DNA from: Psychrobacter sp. P2G3
Lineage (GTDB): Bacteria > Pseudomonadota > Gammaproteobacteria > Pseudomonadales > Moraxellaceae
Direction: 5' to 3'
DNA: 64,000 bases
Assembly: GCF_001593285.1 (NCBI RefSeq)
Contig: NZ_CP012529.1
Location: forward strand, 124,001-188,000
The notes below the pieces were generated by a model. It searched no databases. It was not told the DNA's origin and saw only the letters and a list, made by a program, of their open reading frames with translations. Of the stretch, positions 53,603 through 62,538 are shown one piece after another. Made by a program: the position numbers and the translations under genes. Each line of letters opens with the position of its first letter. Within the stretch, counting starts at the first letter, position 1.

Positions 53603-54403
53603 ATGACGACGTTATCTACTTTAAATAATTTTAAAAAAGACGGCACCAAGTTTACTTGCTTGACGTGCTATGACTCGATGTTTGCACGAATGATGGACAA
53701 GGCGCAGATTGATACTATTTTGATCGGTGATAGTTTGGGCATGGTGGTACAAGGTCATGACTCAACTTTGCCTGTAACCGTTGACGATATGGCTTATCAT
53801 ACGGCTAATATTGCCCGTAGTAATAAGCATGCACTAATTTTAGCTGACCTGCCGTTTATGAGTTATGTGACTCTGCCAGAGGCTGTGGCCAATAGTCGTC
53901 AATTGATGCAAGCCGGCGCGCATGTCATAAAGATTGAAGGTGGCAGTGAGCTTTGTGATTTAGTCACGACCTTAGCACAAGCGGGTACACCAACTTGTGT
54001 CCATCTTGGCTTGACTCCGCAATCTGTCAATGTTTTCGGCGGCTATAAAATCCAAGGTCGCGGTGATGAAGCGGCTGATAAGCTGCTTGCTGATGCTAAA
54101 GCAGTCGTTGCTGCAGGGGCTGCATTACTTGTATTAGAATGTGTGCCAGCTGAGCTCGCTAAAGCAGTCACAGAAGCTGTTACAGCGCCAGTGATTGGTA
54201 TTGGCGCTGGCGCAGATACTGATGGTCAAGTATTAGTGATGCATGACATGCTAGGTATGGTACATGGCCGCGTGCCGCGCTTTGTTCATGACTTTTTGAC
54301 CGATGAACGCAATAGCGCCCATAGTATTGAAGGCGCCTTTGCGCTTTATCAGCAGTCAGTGCGCGAAGGTAGCTTTCCAACTGAGCAGCACCAATTTAGC
54401 TAA
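53603..54403 (+). CDS. panB: 3-methyl-2-oxobutanoate hydroxymethyltransferase
   Basis: PanB makes ketopantoate from 2-oxoisovalerate in pantothenate synthesis. The 266-aa barrel shows TCYDSMFARMMDKAQIDTILIGDSLGMVVQGHDSTLPV with the Mg-binding Asp, DLPFMSYVTLPEAVANSRQLM, AHVIKIEGGSELCD, HLGLTPQSVNVFGGYKIQG and IGIGAGADTDGQVLVMHDMLG. Length is typical. GAGGG lies eight bases before the ATG. panC follows after 51 bases. Confidence 0.97.
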   Translation: MTTLSTLNNFKKDGTKFTCLTCYDSMFARMMDKAQIDTILIGDSLGMVVQGHDSTLPVTVDDMAYHTANIARSNKHALILADLPFMSYVTLPEAVANSRQLMQAGAHVIKIEGGSELCDLVTTLAQAGTPTCVHLGLTPQSVNVFGGYKIQGRGDEAADKLLADAKAVVAAGAALLVLECVPAELAKAVTEAVTAPVIGIGAGADTDGQVLVMHDMLGMVHGRVPRFVHDFLTDERNSAHSIEGAFALYQQSVREGSFPTEQHQFS

Positions 54404-54454
54404 TCTTATTGAATTTTTGGGTTTTTACGATTATCAGTAGAAGAATATTTAACG

Positions 54455-55354
54455 ATGCCAATTATTTATCAGCAGATTTCAGCACTGCGTACCGCCTTGC
54501 AGCCTTATCGTGGTCAAAGAAATGACAATCAAAATAGCCCACAACGTATTGCGCTAGTACCAACGATGGGCAATCTACATGATGGTCATCTTGAGCTAGT
54601 AAGCATTGCTAAGCAGCATGCCGATATCGTAGTCGTTAGTATCTTTGTCAATCCGACTCAATTTGGAGTGGGAGAGGACTTCGATAGCTACCCTCGTACT
54701 TTAGATGAGGATGTCGCTAAGCTAGCAACGGTTGGTGCAGACTATGTTTTTGCGCCCAGTATTGACGAGATGTACCCAGTATTGCCGCCACCGACTGCCG
54801 TCCTCGCTGGTGCAATCACCACTCAATTATGTGGTCAATCTCGTCCTGGGCACTTTGATGGCGTTGGTATTGTGGTCTCGAAATTGTTTAACATTGTACA
54901 ACCTGATGTGGCCGTATTTGGACAAAAAGATTACCAGCAACTAGCGATTATTAAACAGTTAGTACGCGATCTGAGTTATCCGATTGAAATAATAGGGGCG
55001 CCTATTGTCCGTGCTGCTGATGGCTTGGCGCTATCCTCGCGCAATCAATATTTAAATGAGGCTGAGCGACAAATAGCACCTGCACTACATCAAGAGCTGC
55101 AATATTTGGCAAAGCAGTTGTTAAATATTGAACACAGTCAGCAAGAGTTTGCAGCGTTATTAGCAGAAACACGTGCACGCATTACTGATGCTGGTTTTAC
55201 TATTGATTATTTAGAAGTAAAAACTGACCAACTAGACTCTGTCCCTAATAATGCTGCAATCTTCAATGCAGAAAATCAAGACTTGGTTATTTTAGTCGCG
55301 GCTTGGTTGGGACGTGCGCGTTTATTGGATAATCAACTTGTTACCTTCAAATAG
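54455..55354 (+). CDS. panC: Pantoate-beta-alanine ligase
   Basis: PanC joins pantoate and beta-alanine via pantoyl-adenylate. The 299-aa protein has the HIGH-like VPTMGNLHDGHLELVSIAKQ, VVSIFVNPTQFGVGEDFDSYPRTL, LCGQSRPGHFDGVGIVVSKLFNIVQPD, FGQKDYQQLAIIKQLV and the KMSKS-like LALSSRNQYLN. Length is a little above the usual 280 because of an inserted Gln/Asn-rich segment near residue 25. Probably co-transcribed with panB. Confidence 0.97.
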   Translation: MPIIYQQISALRTALQPYRGQRNDNQNSPQRIALVPTMGNLHDGHLELVSIAKQHADIVVVSIFVNPTQFGVGEDFDSYPRTLDEDVAKLATVGADYVFAPSIDEMYPVLPPPTAVLAGAITTQLCGQSRPGHFDGVGIVVSKLFNIVQPDVAVFGQKDYQQLAIIKQLVRDLSYPIEIIGAPIVRAADGLALSSRNQYLNEAERQIAPALHQELQYLAKQLLNIEHSQQEFAALLAETRARITDAGFTIDYLEVKTDQLDSVPNNAAIFNAENQDLVILVAAWLGRARLLDNQLVTFK

Positions 55355-55483
55355 CAATTTTAATAATTGATTAATAAAGAGTCGTTATAATAAAAACATA
55401 AATTCTTTAGCATGCTCGTAGATAAGTTAAGTAGTAAGATAGATATTATGCATCAGTGATTTAATAAACTAGGATGGTGGATC

Positions 55484-56452
55484 ATGGAAGCAGCAGACCC
55501 GAATCAAGGAAATAAAGTAGCGACAGAGCAGTCACTAACGAAGGAAGCTAAAGGCAGTAGTGTCAGTATCCTAGTGATTTCTGGGCGTTCGGGGTCGGGT
55601 AAGACCTCAGTATTAAATATTTTAGAGGACTTGGGTTATTATTCTATTGATAATTTACCACTCTCCTTGATACCGAACGCAGTTGATAAATTAGTCGGTG
55701 AAAGTGGTATTCGCCGTATTGCCCTTGGCGTTGATATTCGTACCCCACGCGCAGATTTGAGCAATTTTGCCTCTATTTATAAGACGCTCAGACAGACCTA
55801 TGGTAAGCAGACAATTAAAGTTATCTATGTGACGGCGCAAGATACTATCTTGGTTGCACGCTTTAACGCCACTCGCCGCGTCCATCCGTTAATGGCTCAA
55901 GAAACTGAAAGCTCTACTTATCCTACGTACAATTTGCCAGCTGCTATTAAAAAAGAAGAAGAGTTACTAGAACCTATTGCCAGTTATGCTGATATAAAAA
56001 TTGATACTAGCAAGTTGAATATTCACCAGTTAAAAGATCGTTTACGCGATCATATTGGTGTGGACAATAAGATTGTGATTAATCTACTGTCTTTCGGTTT
56101 TAAATATGGCAGTCCTATCGATGCCGACTTTGTATTCGATGTTAGGATTCTACCAAACCCACATTGGAACCCTGAGTTACGTACCGCGACGGGTCTTGAT
56201 GCAAAGGTTGGTGAATTCTTTGCTGACTATCCAGAAGTGGCTGAGATGACCAACGATATCGCTAAATTTTTGGATCGTTGGTTGCCAGACTTTTTGCACA
56301 ATAATCGTCATACAGTGACGGTGGCAATTGGTTGTACTGGTGGTAAACATCGCTCAGTTTTTATTACTGACAAGTTGCAAAGTTATCTTGCTAAGAGCTT
56401 GCCTAAAGGCCTAACAGTGGCGGCCAAGCACCGTGAAAAAAGCCGTTGGTAG
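55484..56452 (+). CDS. rapZ: RNase adapter protein RapZ
   Basis: A 322-aa P-loop protein; in E. coli RapZ senses glucosamine 6-phosphate and directs RNase E to the sRNA GlmZ. Seen: Walker A ISGRSGSGKTSVLNILEDLGYYSIDNLP, ALGVDIRTPR, the DTSKLNIHQLKDRL linker, NLLSFGFKYGSPIDADFVFDVR, and the C-terminal sugar-binding VAIGCTGGKHRSVFI. A hydrophilic N-terminal extension of about 25 residues precedes the P-loop. It stands 129 bases after panC; no glmZ-like gene was recognised in the window. Confidence 0.94.
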   Translation: MEAADPNQGNKVATEQSLTKEAKGSSVSILVISGRSGSGKTSVLNILEDLGYYSIDNLPLSLIPNAVDKLVGESGIRRIALGVDIRTPRADLSNFASIYKTLRQTYGKQTIKVIYVTAQDTILVARFNATRRVHPLMAQETESSTYPTYNLPAAIKKEEELLEPIASYADIKIDTSKLNIHQLKDRLRDHIGVDNKIVINLLSFGFKYGSPIDADFVFDVRILPNPHWNPELRTATGLDAKVGEFFADYPEVAEMTNDIAKFLDRWLPDFLHNNRHTVTVAIGCTGGKHRSVFITDKLQSYLAKSLPKGLTVAAKHREKSRW

Positions 56453-56566
56453 CGCTGTTAGTAGTTAGTAGATAAGCAATATTGATAACGTATTACTGAA
56501 GATCTATGCTGATGCAAATGGTTGTCAGCACCCCCTAATTTTTACTTATTATTTTGGAAAGCTTGT

Positions 56567-57079
56567 ATGATTGACTGGTCAGAACATGACATGCGCGTAT
56601 CGCGCACTGAACTTAAAAAATCTCATGAGCGCTTACAAGAGTTATCGATACCGCTTGCCGGTTTATCGAAAAAGCAGCTCAAAAATCTACCTGCCAGTGA
56701 CTATTTTATGGCAGAACTGATGGCGCTTGCTGATATCACCAGCGCTAATGCTCGCAATCGCCAAACTAAGCGGGTTGGTAAACTAATCAGTGAAGAAAAC
56801 CGCCATGAGTTGGTAAAAGCATTGTTCGATGCTTTTTTTCCAAAAGAGCAAGTTGCTAAAATTGAAAGCTGGCGGGGCAGGCTTAATATCAATGACGAGG
56901 GTACGCTAAAGCAATTTGTAAAGCAGTACAAAGCCTCAGAACGCAACAGCTTATATCAGCTATTACTTTGGATTGAGTATGCTAAGCATACAAACGATGA
57001 TGAGCTGATGATGGAGTCTGAAGAAGACTTGGCCAGTTATATTCGAGAAGTCGCAATTTTGACTCAGATAAAGTATTAA
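56567..57079 (+). CDS. darP: Ribosome-associated protein DarP/YjgA (DUF615)
   Basis: A 170-aa charged helical protein of the YjgA family, which assists late 50S ribosomal subunit assembly in E. coli. Features: VSRTELKKSHERLQELSIPLAGLSKKQLKNLP, ITSANARNRQTKRVGKLI, and KASERNSLYQLLLWIEYAK. The start at 56567 (MIDWSEHDMRVSRTE) is chosen because GGAAAG lies nine bases upstream; the longer frame from 56522 lacks a ribosome-binding site. It is followed by a terminator shared with dsbA. Confidence 0.9.
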   Translation: MIDWSEHDMRVSRTELKKSHERLQELSIPLAGLSKKQLKNLPASDYFMAELMALADITSANARNRQTKRVGKLISEENRHELVKALFDAFFPKEQVAKIESWRGRLNINDEGTLKQFVKQYKASERNSLYQLLLWIEYAKHTNDDELMMESEEDLASYIREVAILTQIKY

Positions 57080-57149
57080 AGATATTTTATACCTATGCTA
57101 TGAACAGCTGTTTTATAAAATGGCTGTCAAATGTCAAAATGAGTACAAT

Positions 57150-57182
57150 AAAAAAGCCAATCATTGACGATTGGCTTTTTTA
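57150..57182. terminator. Bidirectional terminator between darP and dsbA
   Basis: AAAAAGCCAATC and GATTGGCTTTTT form a perfect 12-bp stem around ATTGAC, with a T-run on each outgoing strand. Confidence 0.9.
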
Positions 57183-57204
57183 TTGAAAACTTATACAGTG
57201 TCAG

Positions 57205-57825
57205 TTATTTTTTCTCGGCGCGAACTTTATCGACTAAATAATCAACGACTTTAGGAACGTTAGCACCTTCACCTGTTACGACATATTTGCCTTGTACTAC
57301 CACTGCTGGTACACCAGAGAGTTGATAGCGCTTAGCACCAGCTTGTGAGCGACCAATTTTGGTACCTACGGCAAAAGAGTTATATAAGCTGTTAAACTTC
57401 TTCTGATCAACGCCCTTTGTAGCATACCATTTACTTAGTGATGCTTGGTCAAATAACTGTTTGCCATCTTTGTGAATAGCATCAAACAAGGCGTCATGGG
57501 TTTTATTTTCATAACCTAACAGCTGAGCGGCATAAAAACCGCGCGCGCTGGCTTCCCAAACTGGATTTAGCGCTGCTGGTGTTTTAAAGAAAGCCACGTC
57601 TTTATCTTTGGTCTTAGCCCATTTTTCCATATGTGGGTTAAGGACGTTACAATGCGGACAGCCGTACCAAAAGAACTCACGTACAATAATAGCATCACCG
57701 CTGATATTCTCTGGATTATCCAGCACGCGGTAGTCCTTTCCTGCAACATAATCGGCGGCTTGTGCGCCCATATTGGCAAGTCCAATGGCAACAGCCAGAC
57801 CAGTCAGTGTGATGATACGTTTCAT
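57205..57825 (-). CDS. dsbA: Thiol:disulfide interchange protein DsbA
   Basis: A 206-aa periplasmic oxidase that introduces disulfide bonds into exported proteins. It has a cleavable signal peptide (MKRIITLTGLAVAIGLANMGAQA), the thioredoxin-fold active site FFWYGCPHCN (CPHC), the inserted helical domain (about 80-150) and the cis-Pro segment SGVPAVVVQGKYVV. Length is typical. Single gene, convergent with darP. Confidence 0.95.
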   Translation of the reverse strand: MKRIITLTGLAVAIGLANMGAQAADYVAGKDYRVLDNPENISGDAIIVREFFWYGCPHCNVLNPHMEKWAKTKDKDVAFFKTPAALNPVWEASARGFYAAQLLGYENKTHDALFDAIHKDGKQLFDQASLSKWYATKGVDQKKFNSLYNSFAVGTKIGRSQAGAKRYQLSGVPAVVVQGKYVVTGEGANVPKVVDYLVDKVRAEKK

Positions 57826-58325
57826 ACTTCTTCCTTTGGGGATAAATGTTTGAAGTTTTAATGACGATATTTAATGATAATAAATAGTAAAGCGCAAGCC
57901 GCTTATAATAACGTAAAATGGCGCTGCTTGTGAACCAGATTCTTAACTAACCGTTGTAAAGCTGTTAGACATTATTTACGCCACCTTGCCCATGGCCAAG
58001 ACAATCGATTATTTGTAGCCTATCAGTTGGTAATTTAAAGGCACTTATACAATCTATCCACTATAAAATAAATACAGCGCTACTGAGATAAATTTTGCGC
58101 AGCCTTTGTCTGCGTAGGCACAGCAAGCAAGGAAAAATTATCTCAATAGCACATTATAATTCTTGGATTTCTTTTATTTAGGACTGACTATAGCTTGTTA
58201 TCAGTTAACAATACCACTCATAATCGGTCACGATGTCCTTACGACAAAGCGATGACTCTCATGCTAACATTAAGTCCATGTCAGCGCATAATAGATATAG
58301 ATAATGACAATAAAGGAAAAATGCT
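57826..58325. other. Divergent spacer dsbA / ubiG
   Basis: About 500 bases with no credible ORF. It should hold the promoters of dsbA (minus) and ubiG (plus) and contains the repeat copy C at 58061-58193. AAAGGA precedes the ubiG ATG. Confidence 0.5.
58061..58193. repeat. MITE-like palindromic repeat, copy C
   Basis: About 133 bases. Inner arms CTACTGAGATAA and TTATCTCAATAG are near-complementary; the core TTTTGCGCAGCCT...AGCAAGCAAGGAAAA is almost the same as copy B. Ends read CTATAAA... and ...GACTATAG. Paired changes in the arms between copies B and C (GGG/CCC versus GAG/CTC) keep the stem, which suggests the hairpin matters. Confidence 0.85.
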
Positions 58326-59174
58326 ATGAGCTCAGCTATACCTTCTTCATCTACTAACACTCATTCCGATACTATTGCAGATACTACTATCGTAAAAACT
58401 AACGATGCAAATATGAACACAGCCACCAACGTCGATCCAAGTGAAGTTGATAAGTTTAATAAGCTTGCCAGCGAATGGTGGGATAATACGGGTGCGTTTG
58501 CAACCTTGCACCATATCAATCCACTACGTCTTAATTGGATAGAAGAAAACGTCAAACGTGGCTATCAAGGTGGTGATGCTAACAAAACGGCTGAGATGGG
58601 TCTTACTGGTAAAAGGATATTAGATGTTGGTTGTGGTGGCGGCATATTAGCCGAATCGATGGCGCGTCGTGGTGCTGATGTCACTGGTATTGATTTGGGT
58701 ACTGAAAATTTAAAAGCGGCCAGCTTACATGCAGAGCAGAGTAATCTAAATGACTCTTTACGCTATCAGCATATACCGGTCGAAAAATTAGCAGAAACTC
58801 ATGCCGGTCAGTTCGATGTGGTGACTTGCATGGAAATGCTCGAACATGTGCCGGATCCAAGCTCTATCGTACAAGCTTGTTTCGATTTGCTTGCCCCAGG
58901 CGGAGTCTGTGTGCTCTCTACTATCAATCGTAGCCCAAAATCTTACTTGTTTGCGATTGTCGGAGCGGAGTATGTATTGCGTCTATTAGATCGTGGTACG
59001 CATGATTATGCAAAATTTATTACCCCAGCTGAGCTTGATGAAATGGCATTAAACTCAGGCTTTAGCCGCCAAGATATTATCGGCCTGCATTATAACCCGT
59101 TGACCAAACGCTACTGGCTGGCACAGAATGTCGATGTCAACTATATGCTAGCCGTCCAAAAACCACTGGTTTAA
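58326..59174 (+). CDS. ubiG: Ubiquinone biosynthesis O-methyltransferase
   Basis: UbiG performs the two O-methylations of ubiquinone synthesis. The 282-aa protein has the SAM-binding ILDVGCGGGILAESMARRGADVTGIDLG, VDKFNKLASEWWD near residue 38, FDVVTCMEMLEHVPDPSS, and NRSPKSYLFAIVGAEYVLRLLDRGTHDY. A Ser/Thr/Asp-rich N-terminal extension of about 35 residues is unusual (typical length ~240), but the AAAGGA site supports this start. It leads a tight series ubiG-mupP-yciK. Confidence 0.95.
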   Translation: MSSAIPSSSTNTHSDTIADTTIVKTNDANMNTATNVDPSEVDKFNKLASEWWDNTGAFATLHHINPLRLNWIEENVKRGYQGGDANKTAEMGLTGKRILDVGCGGGILAESMARRGADVTGIDLGTENLKAASLHAEQSNLNDSLRYQHIPVEKLAETHAGQFDVVTCMEMLEHVPDPSSIVQACFDLLAPGGVCVLSTINRSPKSYLFAIVGAEYVLRLLDRGTHDYAKFITPAELDEMALNSGFSRQDIIGLHYNPLTKRYWLAQNVDVNYMLAVQKPLV

Positions 59175-59203
59175 TACAATTTTTAATAATAAGAGCATGC
59201 AAT

Positions 59204-59914
59204 ATGACGCAATTTGTAAAAGCTGTTTTGTTTGATCTAGATGGTACGCTAATTGATACCGCCGCTGATTTTGTACGCATCATTGGCAAAATGAGTGCGC
59301 AAAATAATTGGCAAGCCCCGCCCGAAGCGCATATTCGCGAGCAGGTCTCTGCTGGTGCGTCAGCGATGGTGCAGTTAATGCTGCGTCACAACGACCAGAT
59401 CGACCTCAGTGATGAGGAGTTGTCACAGTATCGCCAGCAGTTTTTAGATGACTATGAAGCAGATATCTGTGTCGATAGCTGTGTATTTGGTGAGCTTGAA
59501 GCAGTGCTAACTGCTCTTGAAAATAAAGGCGTGCCATGGGGTATCGTAACCAATAAGCCGCGTTATTTATCTGAGCAACTGCTTAAAGTTATGCAACTAG
59601 ATGGGCGCTGTTCGGTCTTGGTTTGTCCTGATGATGTCTCACGTACTAAGCCTGATCCAGAACCGATGTATATGGCGTTAGAGAAGCTTGCAATACCGCG
59701 TGGCGCTGCAGGTTGCGTACTTTACGTGGGCGATCATGTACGTGATATAGAAGCTGGAAAGGCTGCTGGTATGCCAACGATTTTGGCCGCTTATGGTTAT
59801 ATTCCACCCGAAGATCAGCAAAATCTAAAAAGCTGGGGCGCAGACTATATTATCGATACCCCTGAACAGTTAAGTAAATTGCTATTATCTCCGGGCAAGT
59901 TTGAATACTTATAG
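59204..59914 (+). CDS. mupP: HAD phosphatase, probable MupP (N-acetylmuramic acid 6-phosphate phosphatase)
   Basis: A 236-aa HAD-superfamily phosphatase of the Gph type: nucleophile motif VLFDLDGTLIDTAADF, IVTNKPRYLSEQLL (motif II Thr), Lys in SRTKPDPEPM, and VGDHVRDIEAGKAAGMPTI for Mg. Sequence alone would suggest phosphoglycolate phosphatase. The position between ubiG and a yciK-type SDR gene is that of Pseudomonas mupP, which dephosphorylates MurNAc-6-P in cell-wall recycling, so MupP is preferred. A small inverted repeat (GTTCAAA/TTTGAAC, 59914-59936) follows. Confidence 0.82.
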   Translation: MTQFVKAVLFDLDGTLIDTAADFVRIIGKMSAQNNWQAPPEAHIREQVSAGASAMVQLMLRHNDQIDLSDEELSQYRQQFLDDYEADICVDSCVFGELEAVLTALENKGVPWGIVTNKPRYLSEQLLKVMQLDGRCSVLVCPDDVSRTKPDPEPMYMALEKLAIPRGAAGCVLYVGDHVRDIEAGKAAGMPTILAAYGYIPPEDQQNLKSWGADYIIDTPEQLSKLLLSPGKFEYL

Positions 59915-60040
59915 TTCAAATACTAATAGTTTGAACATATTTAATTTGAGTGCATCATACTTCTAGCTAGTACTAGATGACCTAAAAAATAAATTTTTAT
60001 AGTAATCTTTATCATAAATCGATGAATAGCGGGTAAACCT

Positions 60041-60889
60041 ATGAGCGACAACGTTAATCAACCTTCTAATAAAACTGCCACTCCAGAAGCTAATCAAAAA
60101 GCCAGTCAAAACTCTACGCAACCTTTAAGTCATGATGAGATTCGTCATTTTGTGCCGCAAGTTAACTGCTTAGAGGGCAAGACAATCTTAGTCACAGGTG
60201 CGGGAGACGGTATTGGGCGTATTGCTGCATTGACCTATGCTCGCTATGGTGCGACGGTATTATTATTAGGTCGTACTAGCAGCAAGCTCGAAGCTGTCTA
60301 TGATGAGATTGAAAGCTTGGGTGGTAAGCAGCCAGCGATGCTACCGATGGATTTAGAAAAAGCCACTTATGCCGAAATGCAGCAGTTAGAAGGATTGATC
60401 GTCAAAGAAATCGGTCAACTTGATGGCGTCCTACACAATGCAGGATTATTAGGTGAGCTGACACCGCTTGAGATGTACGATGTCGATATCTTTGCCAAAG
60501 TGATGCAGGTCAACTTTACAGCGACCTTTATGCTGACCCAAGCATTATTACCGTTACTTAAAGACGCTGCTAATGGCTCTATTGTCTTTACTTCTAGTAC
60601 CGTTGGAACCCATCCTCGTGCGTTTTGGGGTGCATATGCGCTCTCAAAACAAGCCGTGGAGGGCATGAGTGATATCTTCACTCAGGAGACGCAGAACACG
60701 ACTAATCTGCGCTTTAATTGTATCAATCCAGGCGGTACGCGTACCAACATGCGCGCCCATGCTTTTCCGGGTGAAAACCCGATGAGCTTAAAAACACCTG
60801 AAGATATTATGGCAGGCTATGTCTGTCTAATGAGCGATGATAGTATCGGTGTACGCGGGCAGGTCGTGGCTTTGCAACCAAAAGACTAG
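60041..60889 (+). CDS. yciK: YciK-type short-chain dehydrogenase
   Basis: A 282-aa classical SDR. The NAD(P) site ILVTGAGDGIGRIAALTYARYG starts near residue 49, after a polar N-terminal extension of about 45 residues rich in Asn/Gln/Ser. Further marks: LLLGRTSSKLEAV, LHNAGLLGELTPLEM, catalytic Ser in TSSTVGTHP and YALSKQAVEGM, and the C-terminal INPGGTRTNMRAHAFPGENP typical of YciK. The substrate is not known. It follows mupP, a conserved order in pseudomonads. Confidence 0.9.
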   Translation: MSDNVNQPSNKTATPEANQKASQNSTQPLSHDEIRHFVPQVNCLEGKTILVTGAGDGIGRIAALTYARYGATVLLLGRTSSKLEAVYDEIESLGGKQPAMLPMDLEKATYAEMQQLEGLIVKEIGQLDGVLHNAGLLGELTPLEMYDVDIFAKVMQVNFTATFMLTQALLPLLKDAANGSIVFTSSTVGTHPRAFWGAYALSKQAVEGMSDIFTQETQNTTNLRFNCINPGGTRTNMRAHAFPGENPMSLKTPEDIMAGYVCLMSDDSIGVRGQVVALQPKD

Positions 60890-61016
60890 AGCGTCTAAAG
60901 CGGCCAGCTATAGTTGTTTTTTGTACATTGAAAACAGTTTAATTTAGCCCCATCTATATGTTCTTAAAGCATTTTATATTAATAATAATGACTAAATATA
61001 TCAAAAAGGATAGATT

Positions 61017-61283
61017 ATGGCAGGTGGCTGGTCGAGAGATGGCGCAGAACATGAGCAAATGGATGCGACCGTCAATGATGCGTTAGATCGTGTACGAAGT
61101 GCTATACCTAAAGGTGATAGCGCTGAGTTTTGTGATGAGTGTGGCAATCCAATTCCAGAAGCACGGCGTAGTGCTTTACCTGGGGTACAGCACTGTGTAG
61201 GCTGCCAAACTGAGCTTGAGCAAGAAGCAAAAGCCGCTGAGCTGTTTAATCGCCGTGGTAGTAAAGACAGTCAATTGCGCTGA
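61017..61283 (+). CDS. DksA/TraR-type C4 zinc-finger protein (YbiI-like)
   Basis: An 88-aa protein with the four-Cys finger FCDECGNPIPEARRSALPGVQHCVGCQ (Cys pairs about 39-42 and 60-63), ending in a charged helix (TELEQEAKAAELFNRRG). It lacks the long coiled coil of DksA and so belongs to the short YbiI/TraR-like group, some of which bind RNA polymerase. The role is unknown. AAAAAGGA precedes the ATG, and a terminator follows the stop. Confidence 0.88.
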   Translation: MAGGWSRDGAEHEQMDATVNDALDRVRSAIPKGDSAEFCDECGNPIPEARRSALPGVQHCVGCQTELEQEAKAAELFNRRGSKDSQLR

Positions 61284-61297
61284 TAGATTACGAAAAT

Positions 61298-61335
61298 AAA
61301 AAAGCCAATGCTAAATCATAGCGTTGGCTTTTTTT
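61298..61335. terminator. Bidirectional terminator, zinc-finger gene / CobW GTPase gene
   Basis: AAAAAGCCAATGCTA and TAGCGTTGGCTTTTT pair (one G-U) around AATCA, with T-runs both ways. It reaches the stop codon of the minus-strand gene. Confidence 0.85.
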
Positions 61336-62470
61336 ATTTGGCGAGTAGTGCCATAAGCTCATGGTCGTAGACATCCCAATCTATAAGCGGTTGGCGCTCA
61401 TTTTTGGACACTTTACTATTAATGTGACTATTATCCGTATTAGCAAGTAAGATAACTTCTATTCGGCTATCGATTTGCGCGCTCGTAGTTGTGATGGTTA
61501 AGCTATCAGGCGTAAAATTCAGTTGTTGCCAGCCATCAGAGGTATGTACCACACCTTTAATGCGTTGCCAGTTAGGGAGTTGCAATAGCCATTGCTGCAG
61601 TTCGTCAGCTGCAAACATCCAATGTGAAGGTAGTCGCCAGCCAGCTAATAACATACCTTGCTGCTCGTCATGATAGCGATAGGGCGGCTCATCATCCATC
61701 GTCATTGCTGCTGAATTACCTGCATTCGGCATGTTAGTCAGTAAGTGATTAGGTAGGGTCAAGCTAATGCGTGACTGACTGGACTGTGTTGCGCGTTGCT
61801 TAGAAATACTCGCACTGGGCTGATTAAGTTGCATGCTAAGCTGAGCGACTGTCAATTCTGAGGACGCATCATTAGGGGCCGCCCAAATGATGCTTGCTTG
61901 CGCATTGAGCGTTCCAATCCACGTGAGCAGATCCTGCTGGCAAGTAGCGTCTAATTGCTCATAGCGATTGATGATCACTACGTCAGCCGCCTGAACATGC
62001 GCTTGAAAGCCTTCATGTGAGCGATACTTTTCTTGTTGCCATTGCAAGCCACTTAGTACCGTAATGACGGATTGCATACTTAGAGATGTCTGCCAATGCG
62101 GTGCGCTTAACTGTTTGACTAGCTCGTGCGGATGAGCCAGACCTGTCGGCTCAATAATAAGACGCTGTGGACGATGCTCACTTAAGAGGCGAGTAAGTGC
62201 AATTTGTAGTGGCAATTGGCTGGTGCAACAAATACAGCCACCGCTGACCTCTCGAATAGCAATAGTGTTTGGCTTTTCGACGTCGTTTTGTCTACCTTTT
62301 AAGAGGGCGCCATCAATACCAATACGTCCAAACTCATTAATCAATAATGCCCAGCGCACATCAGCTGGTTTAGTAGCGAGCAGTTGATTAATAATGGTAG
62401 TTTTACCAGCACCCAAAAACCCTGTCACCAGTGTGCAGGGTATATTTTGAATAATTGCCGAAGAAGTCAT
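61334..62470 (-). CDS. CobW/COG0523-family GTPase (putative metal chaperone)
   Basis: A 378-aa G3E-family P-loop GTPase: Walker A LVTGFLGAGKTTIINQLLA, ALLINEFGRIGIDG (switch region), the metal-binding CxCC motif GGCICCTSQLPLQIALTRLL, IIEPTGLAHP (Walker B type), and NRYEQLD for guanine (relatives have NKxD; here Arg replaces Lys). The C-terminal part (about 230-378) is the usual variable domain, with WMFAADELQQWLLQLPNWQRIKGVVH. Members insert or sense zinc, cobalt or iron. No metal-uptake gene or Zur-like box was recognised nearby, so the metal is unknown. Confidence 0.88.
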   Translation of the reverse strand: MTSSAIIQNIPCTLVTGFLGAGKTTIINQLLATKPADVRWALLINEFGRIGIDGALLKGRQNDVEKPNTIAIREVSGGCICCTSQLPLQIALTRLLSEHRPQRLIIEPTGLAHPHELVKQLSAPHWQTSLSMQSVITVLSGLQWQQEKYRSHEGFQAHVQAADVVIINRYEQLDATCQQDLLTWIGTLNAQASIIWAAPNDASSELTVAQLSMQLNQPSASISKQRATQSSQSRISLTLPNHLLTNMPNAGNSAAMTMDDEPPYRYHDEQQGMLLAGWRLPSHWMFAADELQQWLLQLPNWQRIKGVVHTSDGWQQLNFTPDSLTITTTSAQIDSRIEVILLANTDNSHINSKVSKNERQPLIDWDVYDHELMALLAK

Positions 62471-62538
62471 ATATAAGAATTTACTAAGTAGTTGTGCTTT
62501 AAAGTGAATACTCTAAAGCACAAAACGATGGGTTAAAA

